Shown: one piece after another, positions 1-8,009 of the stretch
Layout: each line of letters opens with the position of its first letter
How positions within the stretch are numbered: position 1 is the stretch's first letter
NCBI GenBank assembly: GCA_038528235.1
Contig: JBCBEX010000026.1
Location: 1 to 47,579 of the forward strand
Source of the DNA: JBCBEX01 sp038528235
GTDB lineage: Bacteria; Bacteroidota; Rhodothermia; Rhodothermales; Rubricoccaceae
Direction: 5' to 3'
Length of the DNA: 47,579 nucleotides
The notes under the pieces: generated by a model
Databases searched by the model: none
The model's input: the letters and a program-made list of their open reading frames with translations, nothing else
Told to the model about the DNA's origin: nothing
Position numbers and translations under genes: made by a program

Positions 1-639
1 GGTCGTCGTCGGGATGATCGAGAGGGCAGCGGCGCGGGCGCGGCGGAGGTCTTTGTGCGGCGCGTCCTGGATGCGCTGGTCCGACGTGTAGGCGTGCACC
101 GTGGTCATGAAGCCCTTCTCCAAGCCAAAGGCGTCGTCGAGCACCTTCGCCATCGGCGCGAGGCAGTTGGTGGTGCACGAGGCGTTCGAGATCACCTCCA
201 TATCGGCGGTGAGCACGTCGTCGTTGACGCCGAGCACGACGGTCGCGTCGATCGGGCCGGACGCGGGCGCGGAGATGACGACCTTCTTGGCGCCGGCTTC
301 GAGGTGCAGAGCTGCCTTGTCGCGGGTGCGGAAGATGCCCGTCGACTCGATCACGACGTCGCAGCCGAGGTCGCCCCAGGGGAGGTCGGCGGGGTTACGC
401 TCGGAGAAAACCTTGAAGCGGTCGCCGTCGATCTGGAGGTGGTCGTCGCCCCAGGTGCTCACCTGGCCGGGGTAGCGGCCGTGGACGGAGTCGTACTTAA
501 AGAGGTGGGCGAGCGTGCCGGCGTCGGTGAGGTCGTTCACCGCGACGATGTCGAAGGCGTCGTCCTGGCGCTCCAGGATGCTGCGAAAGACGAGGCGCCC
601 GATGCGCCCGAAGCCGTTGATGCCGAGTCGGATAGCCAT
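1..639 (-). CDS. gap: Glyceraldehyde-3-phosphate dehydrogenase, type I (3' end cut off by window)
   Basis: The gene catalyses the phosphorylating NAD-linked oxidation of glyceraldehyde-3-phosphate in glycolysis. It reads on the minus strand from an ATG at 639-637 and runs off the left edge, so 213 of the roughly 335 residues usual for the family are present. The N-terminus carries the Rossmann motif GINGFGRIGR (residues 6-15). The segment VAVNDL, with an Asp at the usual NAD-discriminating place, follows. The active-site motif SNASCTTNCLAP is intact, with the catalytic Cys at residue 155. No Shine-Dalgarno sequence is visible upstream; a weak TAGGTTAG box on the minus strand (700-693) could be its -7 element. 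Identification is very secure from the motifs. Confidence 0.97.
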   Translation of the reverse strand, partial: MAIRLGINGFGRIGRLVFRSILERQDDAFDIVAVNDLTDAGTLAHLFKYDSVHGRYPGQVSTWGDDHLQIDGDRFKVFSERNPADLPWGDLGCDVVIESTGIFRTRDKAALHLEAGAKKVVISAPASGPIDATVVLGVNDDVLTADMEVISNASCTTNCLAPMAKVLDDAFGLEKGFMTTVHAYTSDQRIQDAPHKDLRRARAAALSIIPTTT

Positions 640-956
640 AGGAGTGAGGCAGTCGATAAGAGGACGGGGGTGGACAGAACTGGTAGGTGAATCTAACCTA
701 TCCGGTCCCCTCGACATTCCGGAATGAATTGCGGGCGAAGTGGCGAGCGAAGCGCTTCCATGGCCATGAAGACACCGCGAATCGAGCGGGGGCACCGACG
801 ATCCACGCGCATTTCAATTGTCTACGATGGTGGGCACCCTGGCGGCGGCGTACCTTTGCCAGCTATCCGCTTTTCAAAGAAGAGGCAAGCCTGGCCCACC
901 TCGCGCGCACGGTGCTGCGCGGACGCCCCGCCTCGGATCTGTTGCTACTCGAAATC
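640..956. other. Divergent intergenic region between gap and the TPR gene
   Basis: About 317 bp separate gap (minus) from the TPR gene (plus). An open frame extends upstream of 957 in the TPR frame, but its translation from 687 has no recognisable domain and precedes the obvious membrane-protein start, so I treat it as non-coding. The region holds one good TAnnTTTG promoter box (851-858) and a weak minus-strand box at 693-700. No RNA gene or strong hairpin was seen. Confidence 0.5.
851..858 (+). promoter_or_regulatory. Bacteroidota-type -7 promoter box (TACCTTTG)
   Basis: TACCTTTG is an exact match to the Bacteroidota sigma-factor -7 consensus TAnnTTTG. It lies about 100 bp before the TPR gene start at 957. 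No clear TTG-type -33 element is found 19-21 bp upstream, so the call rests on the -7 box alone. Confidence 0.4.
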
Positions 957-1655
957 ATGAGCATGCTCAAGCCGCCGAAGTCGGCGACCACTTCCCGCAC
1001 GGAGCCCCAAGGGGACGCGCTGACGTCGGCCTACGCGACGTCGTGGAGCTTCTGGGACCAGTACAAAAACCTGATCATCGGCCTGGGCGTCGCCGTGGTG
1101 GTGATCGGGCTGGCCTCGTTCGCCTATGCCGCATGGCGTGGCAGCCAGGACCAAGAGGCCGCCAAGCTGCTCGGCAGCGCGCTGACGGCCTATGAGGCGG
1201 GCGAGTATGCGGAGGCGCTCGAAGGCACCCTCGAAGCACCCGGCTTGCTCGCCGTCGCGGAAGACTTCGGCTCGACGCCGACGGGCAACCTGGCTACGTT
1301 CTACGCCGCCGACGCCCTCCTGCAACTGGAGCGCTACGACGAAGCGCTGGACTTCTTCAGGCGCTACGGGGCCGACGACGACATCATCGGCGCTAGTGCG
1401 CTCGCAGGCGAGGCCGCCATCTACGAGCAGCAAGGCGACGCCGAGCAGGCGGCCCGCCTCTATCGCCGCGCTGCCGATGCGTATGAAGGCGTGTCCGCCC
1501 CGGACTACCTCCTGGCTGCCGCGCGGAACTACGAGTCCGTCGGCGACCTCGACGCCGCCGCCAGCATCTACGACGACATCGAGACGCTCTACGAGGACTC
1601 GCCTGCGGCGGCCAACCTCGGCTTCTACCGCGCTCGCCTCGCCGCGATGCGCTAG
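957..1655 (+). CDS. Membrane-anchored tetratricopeptide-repeat protein (YfgM-like)
   Basis: A 232-residue protein with one hydrophobic segment near residues 37-57 (rich in Val, Ile, Ala and Gly), followed by an extracytoplasmic alpha-helical region. That region carries repeated A-L-x-Y/F patterns typical of TPR repeats (for example LLQLERYDEALDFFRR and AEQAARLYRRAADAY). The order of short cytoplasmic tail, single TM and TPRs is that of YfgM/TPR_21 proteins, which in proteobacteria associate with the Sec translocon and envelope chaperones. That role is only inferred here. I chose the ATG at 957 because it precedes the charged tail and TM; an in-frame ATG at 963 is equally possible. The NtrC-type regulator follows 96 bp downstream on the same strand. 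Confidence 0.75.
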   Translation: MSMLKPPKSATTSRTEPQGDALTSAYATSWSFWDQYKNLIIGLGVAVVVIGLASFAYAAWRGSQDQEAAKLLGSALTAYEAGEYAEALEGTLEAPGLLAVAEDFGSTPTGNLATFYAADALLQLERYDEALDFFRRYGADDDIIGASALAGEAAIYEQQGDAEQAARLYRRAADAYEGVSAPDYLLAAARNYESVGDLDAAASIYDDIETLYEDSPAAANLGFYRARLAAMR

Positions 1656-1751
1656 CGCCCGCTGCGCTACCACAATGAGCCGGGGAGCCGGAGCTACGGC
1701 AAACCGGCGCGCTCTTGCTCTAGCCGTTTCCTCGCCCCGTTTCCCCGTCTC

Positions 1752-3134
1752 ATGGCCAAGATTCTCATCGCCGACGACGAAGCGCCGATCCGCCGCACGC
1801 TGCGCGACATCCTCGAATACGAGGGCTACGACATCGAGGAGGCGGCCGACGGCGCCGAGGCGCTCAAGCTGGCGAAGACGGGCGAGCACGACCTGATGCT
1901 GCTCGACATCAAGATGCCGAAGCGCGACGGCATGGAGGTGCTAGAAACGCTCAGTGGCACCGACCTCGGCCTCCCAGTCGTGATGATCTCGGGGCACGGC
2001 ACCGTCGAGACCGCCGTGGAAGCGACTCGCCTCGGCGCGGTCGACTTCATCGAGAAGCCACCGGACCTCAACCGCCTCCTCGTCACGGTCCGCAGCGCGC
2101 TCGAAAAGAGCCAACTCGAAACCGAGAACAAGCGCCTGCGCCAGGCCGTCGCCGACGTCTCCCACGACGAACTCACGCCCATCATCGGCGAGAGCCAGGC
2201 CATCCAGCACATCACCGGCACGATCGAGCGCGTCGCGCCGACCGAGGCCCGCGTGCTCATCACCGGCGAAGCGGGCACGGGGAAAGAACTCGTCGCGCGC
2301 TGGATCCACCACCAGTCGGCTCGCAGCGAGGGGCCGCTCGTGGAGGTCAACTGCGCGGCCATTCCGAGCGAACTCATCGAGAGCGAGCTCTTCGGCCACG
2401 AGAAAGGCGCCTTCACCGGGGCGACCAAGCAGCGCGTCGGCAAGTTCGAGCAGGCCGACGGCGGTACGCTCTTCCTCGACGAGATCGGCGACATGTCGCT
2501 CGACGCGCAAGCCAAGGTGCTGCGCGCGCTTCAGGAGAGCCGCATCACCCGCGTCGGCGGCGACCGGATGATCCCGGTCAACGTCCGCGTGGTGGCGGCT
2601 ACCAACAAGAATCTGCTCGAAGCCATCGACGGGCAGCAGTTCCGCGAGGACCTCTACCACCGCCTGTCGGTCATCCTGATCCACGTGCCGCCGCTGCGCG
2701 AGCGCCGAGGCGACATCCCGGCCATCGCCGAGCACATCCTCCGCCGGGTGGCGCTCCAAAACGGCATGCTGGGCCGCTCCTTCAGCCGCGATGCCCTCGA
2801 CCGCCTCCGCACACTCGACTGGCGCGGCAACGTCCGTGAACTGCGCAACGTTGTAGAGCGCCTGCTCATCCTGTCCGAGGGCAGCGAGATCGGTGTGGCC
2901 GACGTGGATCGTTTCGTCAACCCCGGCGGCTCCGGCGGCGACCCCATGGCGGGGCTCCTCGACCAGTACGACCAGTTCTCGGAGTTCCGTGACATGGCCG
3001 AGAAGCTCTTCATCGAGCGCAAGCTGGAGCAGTTCGGCTGGAACATCTCGCGCACGGCCGAGAGCATCGGCATCCAGCGCTCGCACCTCTACAACAAGCT
3101 CTCGAAGTACAACATCGAGCGGCAGGACGGGTAG
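1752..3134 (+). CDS. Sigma-54-dependent NtrC-family response regulator
   Basis: A 460-residue transcription activator with the classic three-domain order. An N-terminal receiver domain (about 1-120) carries the acidic DDE patch and a phospho-acceptor Asp at residue 52 in LLDIKMPKRDG. The AAA+ domain has a Walker A (GEAGTGKE, near 173) and the sigma-54 contact loop GAFTGA at residues 219-224. It continues with the Walker B-like LFLDEIGDM and the RERRGDI arginine motif. A C-terminal Fis-type helix-turn-helix ends the protein (near NISRTAESIGIQRSHLYNKL). It activates sigma-54 promoters after phosphorylation by a partner histidine kinase, but no kinase is encoded in the window. Its regulon is unknown. 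It is followed after 31 bp by the LolD-like ATPase. Confidence 0.95.
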   Translation: MAKILIADDEAPIRRTLRDILEYEGYDIEEAADGAEALKLAKTGEHDLMLLDIKMPKRDGMEVLETLSGTDLGLPVVMISGHGTVETAVEATRLGAVDFIEKPPDLNRLLVTVRSALEKSQLETENKRLRQAVADVSHDELTPIIGESQAIQHITGTIERVAPTEARVLITGEAGTGKELVARWIHHQSARSEGPLVEVNCAAIPSELIESELFGHEKGAFTGATKQRVGKFEQADGGTLFLDEIGDMSLDAQAKVLRALQESRITRVGGDRMIPVNVRVVAATNKNLLEAIDGQQFREDLYHRLSVILIHVPPLRERRGDIPAIAEHILRRVALQNGMLGRSFSRDALDRLRTLDWRGNVRELRNVVERLLILSEGSEIGVADVDRFVNPGGSGGDPMAGLLDQYDQFSEFRDMAEKLFIERKLEQFGWNISRTAESIGIQRSHLYNKLSKYNIERQDG

Positions 3135-3139
3135 CGGCG

Positions 3140-3171
3140 GTGTGCACGTGTGACGGTGTGAACGTATGAAC
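3140..3171. repeat. Degenerate octamer tandem array at the lolD-like gene start
   Basis: Four consecutive 8-bp units close to the consensus GTGTGAAC fill the 31-bp gap between the sigma-54 regulator and the ABC ATPase. The ATG at 3166 lies inside the last unit, so the ATPase start codon is part of the repeat. It is one of several arrays of this type in the window, each with a different unit. Confidence 0.7.
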
Positions 3172-3984
3172 GGGGACGACGCAGCCCAGCCAGGCGACAA
3201 CGCAGATGCAGAGGGAACGGACGTCGAGGGACCTGCGACCTACGACCCTCGACCAGCGACCCTTCTCACGGCGCGCGGCCTTACGAAGTCGTACCCGACC
3301 GCCAAGGGTCCGCTGACGGTGCTCGGCGGTGTGGACCTCGACGTGCGGCGGGGCGAATTTGTCGCCATCGTGGGCGAGAGTGGGACCGGTAAGAGCACGC
3401 TGCTACACCTCCTCGGCGCGCTCGACCGGCCGACGAGCGGGCGCGTGAGCTACACCGATCGCACGGGCCGCGAGACGGATGTGTTCGCCTACGACGACGA
3501 GGCGCTCGCCAGCTTCCGCGGGCGCGAGATCGGCTTCGTCTTCCAGTTTCACCACCTGCTGCCCGAGTTCTCGGCGCTGGAAAACGTGGCGATGCCCGCG
3601 CTCATCCAACGCACACCGACGGCGCAGGCCCACGAGCGGGCTGCATCGCTGCTCGCGTCGATGGGGCTCGCCGACCGCACGGATCATCGCCCTGCGCAGT
3701 TGTCCGGCGGGGAGCGGCAGCGTGTGGCGATTGCTCGCGCGCTGATGAACCAGCCCGGCCTCGTCCTTGCCGACGAGCCGACGGGCAACCTCGACACCAA
3801 GACCGCGGACGCGCTCCACAACGAACTGCGGGCCCTGAGCCGCGAGCAGGGGCAGGCGTTCGTGATCGTGACGCACAACCCCGCGCTGGCCGCGCTCGCC
3901 GACCGCGTCCTCACGCTCGAAGACGGTCGGCTCTCGGATGGTGGCGCGTCCTACGCCGACAACGCATTGGACGAAGGGGCCTGA
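3166..3984 (+). CDS. ABC transporter ATP-binding protein, LolD/MacB family
   Basis: A 272-residue nucleotide-binding subunit of the family that powers lipoprotein release (LolCDE) or MacB-type export. Walker A GESGTGKST is at residues 70-78. A Q-loop region (FVFQFHHLLPEFSALENV) follows, then the signature LSGGERQRVAIARAL (from 179), Walker B LVLADEPTGNLD and the switch His in VTHN. The FQFHHLLPEFSALENV segment is strongly LolD-like. No LolC/E permease is next to it, so the partner must lie elsewhere. The first 35 or so residues are an unusual extension ahead of LTARGLTKSY; part is encoded by a tandem heptamer array (3225-3260). No alternative in-frame ATG or GTG exists after 3166, so the extension seems to be translated. 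A tRNA gene follows. Confidence 0.85.
   Translation: MNGDDAAQPGDNADAEGTDVEGPATYDPRPATLLTARGLTKSYPTAKGPLTVLGGVDLDVRRGEFVAIVGESGTGKSTLLHLLGALDRPTSGRVSYTDRTGRETDVFAYDDEALASFRGREIGFVFQFHHLLPEFSALENVAMPALIQRTPTAQAHERAASLLASMGLADRTDHRPAQLSGGERQRVAIARALMNQPGLVLADEPTGNLDTKTADALHNELRALSREQGQAFVIVTHNPALAALADRVLTLEDGRLSDGGASYADNALDEGA
3225..3260. repeat. Heptamer tandem array inside the lolD-like coding sequence
   Basis: Five 7-bp units near CCTNCGA (CGAGGGA, CCTGCGA, CCTACGA, CCCTCGA, CCAGCGA) run without gaps. They encode part of the N-terminal extension (about residues 20-32). Because 7 is not a multiple of 3, each change in unit number would shift the frame. Confidence 0.7.
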
Positions 3985-4015
3985 GTGCGACAAGCTGAGC
4001 GGATTCGGGGCACCG

Positions 4016-4023
4016 TATCTTTT
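4016..4023 (+). promoter_or_regulatory. Possible -7 box for tRNA-Arg
   Basis: TATCTTTT matches 7 of 8 positions of TAnnTTTG and lies about 33 bp before the tRNA gene. No clear -33 element is seen. Confidence 0.3.
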
Positions 4024-4056
4024 CGCCGCTCGTGCGCGATCTGCTCGTGGCGACCG

Positions 4057-4129
4057 GCCCCTGTAGCTCAACAGGATAGAGCTACGGCCTCCTAAGCCGT
4101 AGATCCAGGTTCGAGTCCTGGCGGGGGTA
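4057..4129 (+). tRNA. tRNA-Arg (anticodon CCU)
   Basis: The cloverleaf folds cleanly. The acceptor stem 4057-4063 pairs with 4122-4128 (a G-U closing pair and one further wobble). The D arm begins GCTC at 4066. The anticodon stem is ACGGC/GCCGT (4084-4088/4096-4100) with loop CTCCTAA and anticodon CCT at 4091-4093. The T arm is CCAGG-TTCGAGT-CCTGG. The anticodon CCU reads the Arg codon AGG. The discriminator is A4129; the downstream CACCA does not align as an encoded CCA tail. It lies between the ABC ATPase and ppk on the same strand. Confidence 0.95.
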
Positions 4130-4237
4130 CACCAAGCAGGGCGTTTACGGAAGCATAACAGCGTGACCCAAACCGAAGGCGGCGTGCCGCATTGCTACGA
4201 ATCGCCCTCGGCTGCCTCTCGTGCCTGTCTCCGCGCC

Positions 4238-6397
4238 ATGACGACCATCGCTTCCACGGCCGCTCCTTCCACGGCTGCGCCTGCTTTCGACCGCGAACTG
4301 TCGTGGCTTCAGTTCAATGCACGGGTGCTGCAAGAAGCCGAGGACGAGCGCACCCCGCTCTTCGACCGGCTCTTCTTTCTGTCGGTCTGGTCGTCCAACC
4401 TCGACGAATTCTTTCGGGTACGCGTGGCCTCACTCCGTACCCGCTTGCGGCTTGGCGACACGACAGGGCGAGGGCATGCCAAAGCTGATCCGGCACGGCT
4501 ACTGCGCGCCATCTATGCACGCGTCACCGAGCAGCAGGACCGCTTCGGACGCATCCTGCGCGGGACGCTGCTCCCCGCCCTCGAAGCCGAGGGGATTGCC
4601 CTCCTGGGAGAACGGCACCTCTCGGAGACGCAGCGTTCGTTCCTGAAGCGCTATTCCGACGAGCACGTGTGGGCGCTGCTCGACCCCATCGTGTTGACAC
4701 CCGGCACGTCCGGCTCTGCGGAGAACGGCAACGCGCCGTTTTTGGCTAACAACCGACTCTATCTCGTCGTTGAGTTGTGGGCGACTGGCGCCGGGGCTGG
4801 GCCGGAGTATGGCCTCGTCAACGTGCCAACCCCGCAGCTCGACCGATTCGTGGAGCTTCCGGCCGACCCCGAGGCGGACAACGAACTCGCCCGACTGCCG
4901 CATCTGGTGCTGTTCCTGGACGATGTCGTTCGAGCAGCGCTCCCCCAGGTGTTTCCAGACCACGAAGTCGGAGCGGCCTACGCGATCAAGCTTTCGCGGG
5001 ACGCCGAGTTGGTCTACCAGGACAGCCACGACGCCTTCGACGAAGACGAGGCGGTCTTCCGGAGTCAGGTGGAGGCCGCGCTCGCCAAGCGAGACTTCGG
5101 CATCCCCTCGCGCTTCCTCTACGATGCGCAGGCCCCATTTTCGCTCCTCGCCTTCCTGAAAGAGCGGTTTCGTCTCGAAGACGAGGACCTCGTGCCGGGA
5201 GGGCGGACCCACAACCTCTCCGACCTCTCCGACTTTCCCCGGTTTGGACGCGACGACCTACGCTTTGCGCCCCAGCCGCCGCTCGCGCACCCCGCACTCA
5301 CCAACGCGGCGTCGATCCTGGAGGCGGTTGGCGAGCGCGATCACCTCGTGCACCCGCCGTACCAGTCGTTCCAGCCGGTCGTCCGGTTCGTGGAAGAGGC
5401 CGCGGCCGACCCCGCGGTCACTGACCTCTGGATCACCCTCTACCGCGCCGCTGACGACTCCGCTATGGTGCAGGCGCTGATGCGGGCCGCGGAGCAGGGC
5501 AAGCGCGTTCACGCCTGCATCGAGATCATGGCCCGCTTCGACGAGGCACCGAACCTCAAGTGGGCCACCGCGCTCGAAGCAGCGGGCGCAACCGTGCGCT
5601 ATTCATATCCACGGCTCAAGGTGCACGCCAAGCTGATGCTGGCCGCCCGCCAGGAGCACGGCCGCACGCGGCACTACGCCTACCTCGGAACCGGCAACCT
5701 CAACGAGAAGACGGCGCGCGTCTATGCCGACCACGGCCTCCTCACCGCCGACGCACGGCTCACGGACGACGTGCGCAAGGTCTTTGGCTTCCTGATGCAA
5801 GAAAACGGCTACGAAGCGCCGGTCTACTACTATCTCCTCGTTGCTCCGAAGACGCTACGTTCGGGCTTTGAAGCCTTGATCGACTACGAGGTTGCCGAAG
5901 CCCAAGCTGGGCGACGGGGCCATATGGTGCTGAAGATGAATGCCCTCGAAGATGCCGAGATGGTAGAACGGCTGTACAGCGCAAGCCAGGCAGGCGTCGA
6001 GGTCGAACTCATCTGCCGTGGACTCTCGGTAGCCTGCGCGGGGGTGCCAGGCGTGAGTGAGCACATCCAGGCGCGCAGCATCGTCGGGCGCTACCTGGAG
6101 CACGCCCGCGTCTACGACTTCCATCATGGCGGCGACCGCCAGCTTTACCTTGCCTCCGCCGACTGGATGCACCGCAATCTCAGCCGCCGCGTCGAAGTCG
6201 CCTTCCCGATCCTCGACCCGCACTGCCAGGACGAACTGCGCACGCTCCTCGACTTTCAGCGGCAGGACACCGCGAAAGCGCGCTTCCTCGACGCGGCGCA
6301 GCGCAACCGCTACGTCGACAGCGACGGCGCTCCTGCGCTCGATGCCCAGGTAGAAACCTACCGCTGGCTGCAGGGCCTTCTGGCTACGGGTAGTTAG
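4238..6397 (+). CDS. ppk1: Polyphosphate kinase 1
   Basis: PPK1 reversibly transfers the gamma-phosphate of ATP to polyphosphate. The 719-residue protein has the N-terminal motif FDRELSWLQFNARVLQEA, the phospho-accepting His at residue 463 in RLKVHAKLML, and a second conserved His pair at 629-630 (FHHGG). The surrounding C-terminal blocks (NLNEKTARVYADHGLLT, IVGRYLEHARVY) are all family-typical. Length matches the roughly 690-720 residues usual for PPK1. The frame stays open upstream to a GTG at 4163, but the ATG at 4238 places the conserved FDRELSWL block at the usual distance, so I chose it. The gene ends 10 bp from the convergent cardiolipin synthase-like gene. Confidence 0.96.
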   Translation: MTTIASTAAPSTAAPAFDRELSWLQFNARVLQEAEDERTPLFDRLFFLSVWSSNLDEFFRVRVASLRTRLRLGDTTGRGHAKADPARLLRAIYARVTEQQDRFGRILRGTLLPALEAEGIALLGERHLSETQRSFLKRYSDEHVWALLDPIVLTPGTSGSAENGNAPFLANNRLYLVVELWATGAGAGPEYGLVNVPTPQLDRFVELPADPEADNELARLPHLVLFLDDVVRAALPQVFPDHEVGAAYAIKLSRDAELVYQDSHDAFDEDEAVFRSQVEAALAKRDFGIPSRFLYDAQAPFSLLAFLKERFRLEDEDLVPGGRTHNLSDLSDFPRFGRDDLRFAPQPPLAHPALTNAASILEAVGERDHLVHPPYQSFQPVVRFVEEAAADPAVTDLWITLYRAADDSAMVQALMRAAEQGKRVHACIEIMARFDEAPNLKWATALEAAGATVRYSYPRLKVHAKLMLAARQEHGRTRHYAYLGTGNLNEKTARVYADHGLLTADARLTDDVRKVFGFLMQENGYEAPVYYYLLVAPKTLRSGFEALIDYEVAEAQAGRRGHMVLKMNALEDAEMVERLYSASQAGVEVELICRGLSVACAGVPGVSEHIQARSIVGRYLEHARVYDFHHGGDRQLYLASADWMHRNLSRRVEVAFPILDPHCQDELRTLLDFQRQDTAKARFLDAAQRNRYVDSDGAPALDAQVETYRWLQGLLATGS

Positions 6398-6406
6398 GCC
6401 GGACCC

Positions 6407-7852
6407 TCACAGAATCGGCTCTAGGAGCCGCGAGGCGCGGACGCCGAGGTGGAAGTAGAACGGCTGGGCGTCCAGGTCCTCGACCGTCGCGCGGGTGCTC
6501 TGGGCGAAGTCGTCGTCGAGCATGGCCGCGACCTTGTCCGCGAAGTCGGCGTCGGCGAAGAGCAGCGTCAACTCGAAGTTGAGCCGGAACGAGCGGTTGT
6601 CGAAGTTGGCCGTCCCCACGGCCGCGAAGTCATCGTCCACGACGCAGACCTTCTGGTGGGCGAAGCACGGCTCGTAGAAGTACAGCTTTGCCCCGGCCTC
6701 GTCCAGCGGTTTGAGGTAGGCGTAGTGCACGAAGTCGAACACCGTGTGGTCGGCCCGGCGCGGGACGAGCACGCGCACATCTACGCCGCGTAGCGCCGCA
6801 AGCTGCAGCGACGTCAGGACGCCGCCGTCCGGGACGAAATAGGGCGTGGCGATCCAGACACGCTCCTCCGCCGACTGGATCGCGTGGGCATAGAACAGGC
6901 CGCACGTCTCGACGGGGTCCGCAGGGCCGGTGGCGAGCACAAGCGCGTGGCGATCCTCAGGGCACGATATCGGCTCCCAGGGCAGGTCGAGCACGTCGCC
7001 TGTGGACCAGTACCAGTCGCGCACGAACGAGAGCTGTACGCCCTGGACCGTCGGACCGGTGAGGGCGAGGTGCGTGTCCCGCCACTGGGGGTACTCCTCG
7101 GTGTGTCCGAGGTACTCGTCTGCCACGTTGAGGCCGCCCGCAAACGCCTCGCGCCCGTCCACGACGACGATCTTGCGATGGTTTCGGAAGTTGAGCCGGA
7201 GCCGCCCGAGCCAGGACCGCCGCCCGCTGAACGGCGTCACGTGAACGCCTGCGCCCTTGAGCGTCCGACTGTAGCTGCGAGGCAGCGCGTAGCTCCCGAC
7301 GTCGTCGTACACAAAGTGGACCCGCACCCCGCGCTCCGCCGCGTGGATCAGCGCTTGCTGGAAGCGCCCGCCGATGGTATCGTCAGCGACGGTGTAATAC
7401 TGTGCGAGCACGTAGTCCTCGGCGCGGTCGATGGCACTCAGAATCGCGTCGAAGGTGGCCTCGCCGTCGATGAGCAGGCGCGCCCCGTTGCCACGGGTGA
7501 AGGGCAGCGTCGCAAGGTCGCGGAAGGCCAGTTCTTCGCCACGCGGATCGTCCGGTGGCACCGCGTATTGCTCGCGGACGGCGCTTCGAATCTCGCCAAG
7601 TTGTTCCTGAATGTCGCGTTCGAGGTCCCGGAGGGCATGGACGTAGGCGCCGAACTTGGTGTGGCCGAACGTCCAATAGAGCGGTAGGGTGACGAGCGGC
7701 AACGTCAGCAGCCCAATCATCCAGCCGAATGCCCCCTGTGGCGTCCGGGCCGACATGACAGCGTGGAGCGCACTCGCTATGGCCCCCACGTAGAGGATCA
7801 CAGTGGCGCCGGTCCACACCCAGCCAGGGACAGGAAGGTCGACGAAGGGCAT
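6407..7852 (-). CDS. cls: Cardiolipin synthase-like phospholipase D family protein
   Basis: A 481-residue membrane enzyme expected to make cardiolipin from phosphatidylglycerol. Two N-terminal hydrophobic helices (VWTGATVILYVGAIASALHA and WMIGLLTLPLVTLPLYW) precede two PLD domains. These carry HKD motifs at His225 (HRKIVVVDG, then GGLN) and His399 (HQKVCVVDDD, then GTANFDNRS). The layout matches bacterial ClsA/ClsB-type synthases. The start was set at the ATG 7852-7850 directly before the hydrophobic region; upstream in-frame codons encode a basic stretch of no known family. It diverges from the AmpG-like permease, leaving about 157 bp for two promoters. Confidence 0.93.
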   Translation of the reverse strand: MPFVDLPVPGWVWTGATVILYVGAIASALHAVMSARTPQGAFGWMIGLLTLPLVTLPLYWTFGHTKFGAYVHALRDLERDIQEQLGEIRSAVREQYAVPPDDPRGEELAFRDLATLPFTRGNGARLLIDGEATFDAILSAIDRAEDYVLAQYYTVADDTIGGRFQQALIHAAERGVRVHFVYDDVGSYALPRSYSRTLKGAGVHVTPFSGRRSWLGRLRLNFRNHRKIVVVDGREAFAGGLNVADEYLGHTEEYPQWRDTHLALTGPTVQGVQLSFVRDWYWSTGDVLDLPWEPISCPEDRHALVLATGPADPVETCGLFYAHAIQSAEERVWIATPYFVPDGGVLTSLQLAALRGVDVRVLVPRRADHTVFDFVHYAYLKPLDEAGAKLYFYEPCFAHQKVCVVDDDFAAVGTANFDNRSFRLNFELTLLFADADFADKVAAMLDDDFAQSTRATVEDLDAQPFYFHLGVRASRLLEPIL

Positions 7853-7925
7853 GCGAAGGAGGCGAAAGGGGGAGACGCAGCCGTTCGACGGAGACCGACG
7901 GCGTGAGGTCCCTCCAGCTAGCACG

Positions 7926-7959
7926 TTGTCAGTCGATCACCGCGATTCGAGTACCTTGC
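7926..7959 (+). promoter_or_regulatory. Possible promoter of the AmpG-like gene
   Basis: A TTG (7926-7928) is followed after 23 bp by TACCTTGC (7952-7959), close to the Bacteroidota -33/-7 pattern though with a longer spacer. It lies about 50 bp before the ATG at 8010. Confidence 0.3.
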
Positions 7960-8009
7960 CCGGACGCGCTAGCGTGTTGCTTCCCCTGGACCTTTCCCCA
8001 GCGCTGCCG

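Noticed and set aside
687..956. N-terminal extension of the TPR protein to an ATG at 687
   Set aside because: The extra 90 residues lack protein character, and a TAnnTTTG promoter box lies inside them at 851-858.
7545..7570. Sigma-54 (-24/-12) promoter-like TGGCAC...TTGCT
   Set aside because: It lies inside the cls coding region and the GG-to-GC spacing is 11 rather than 10 bp.
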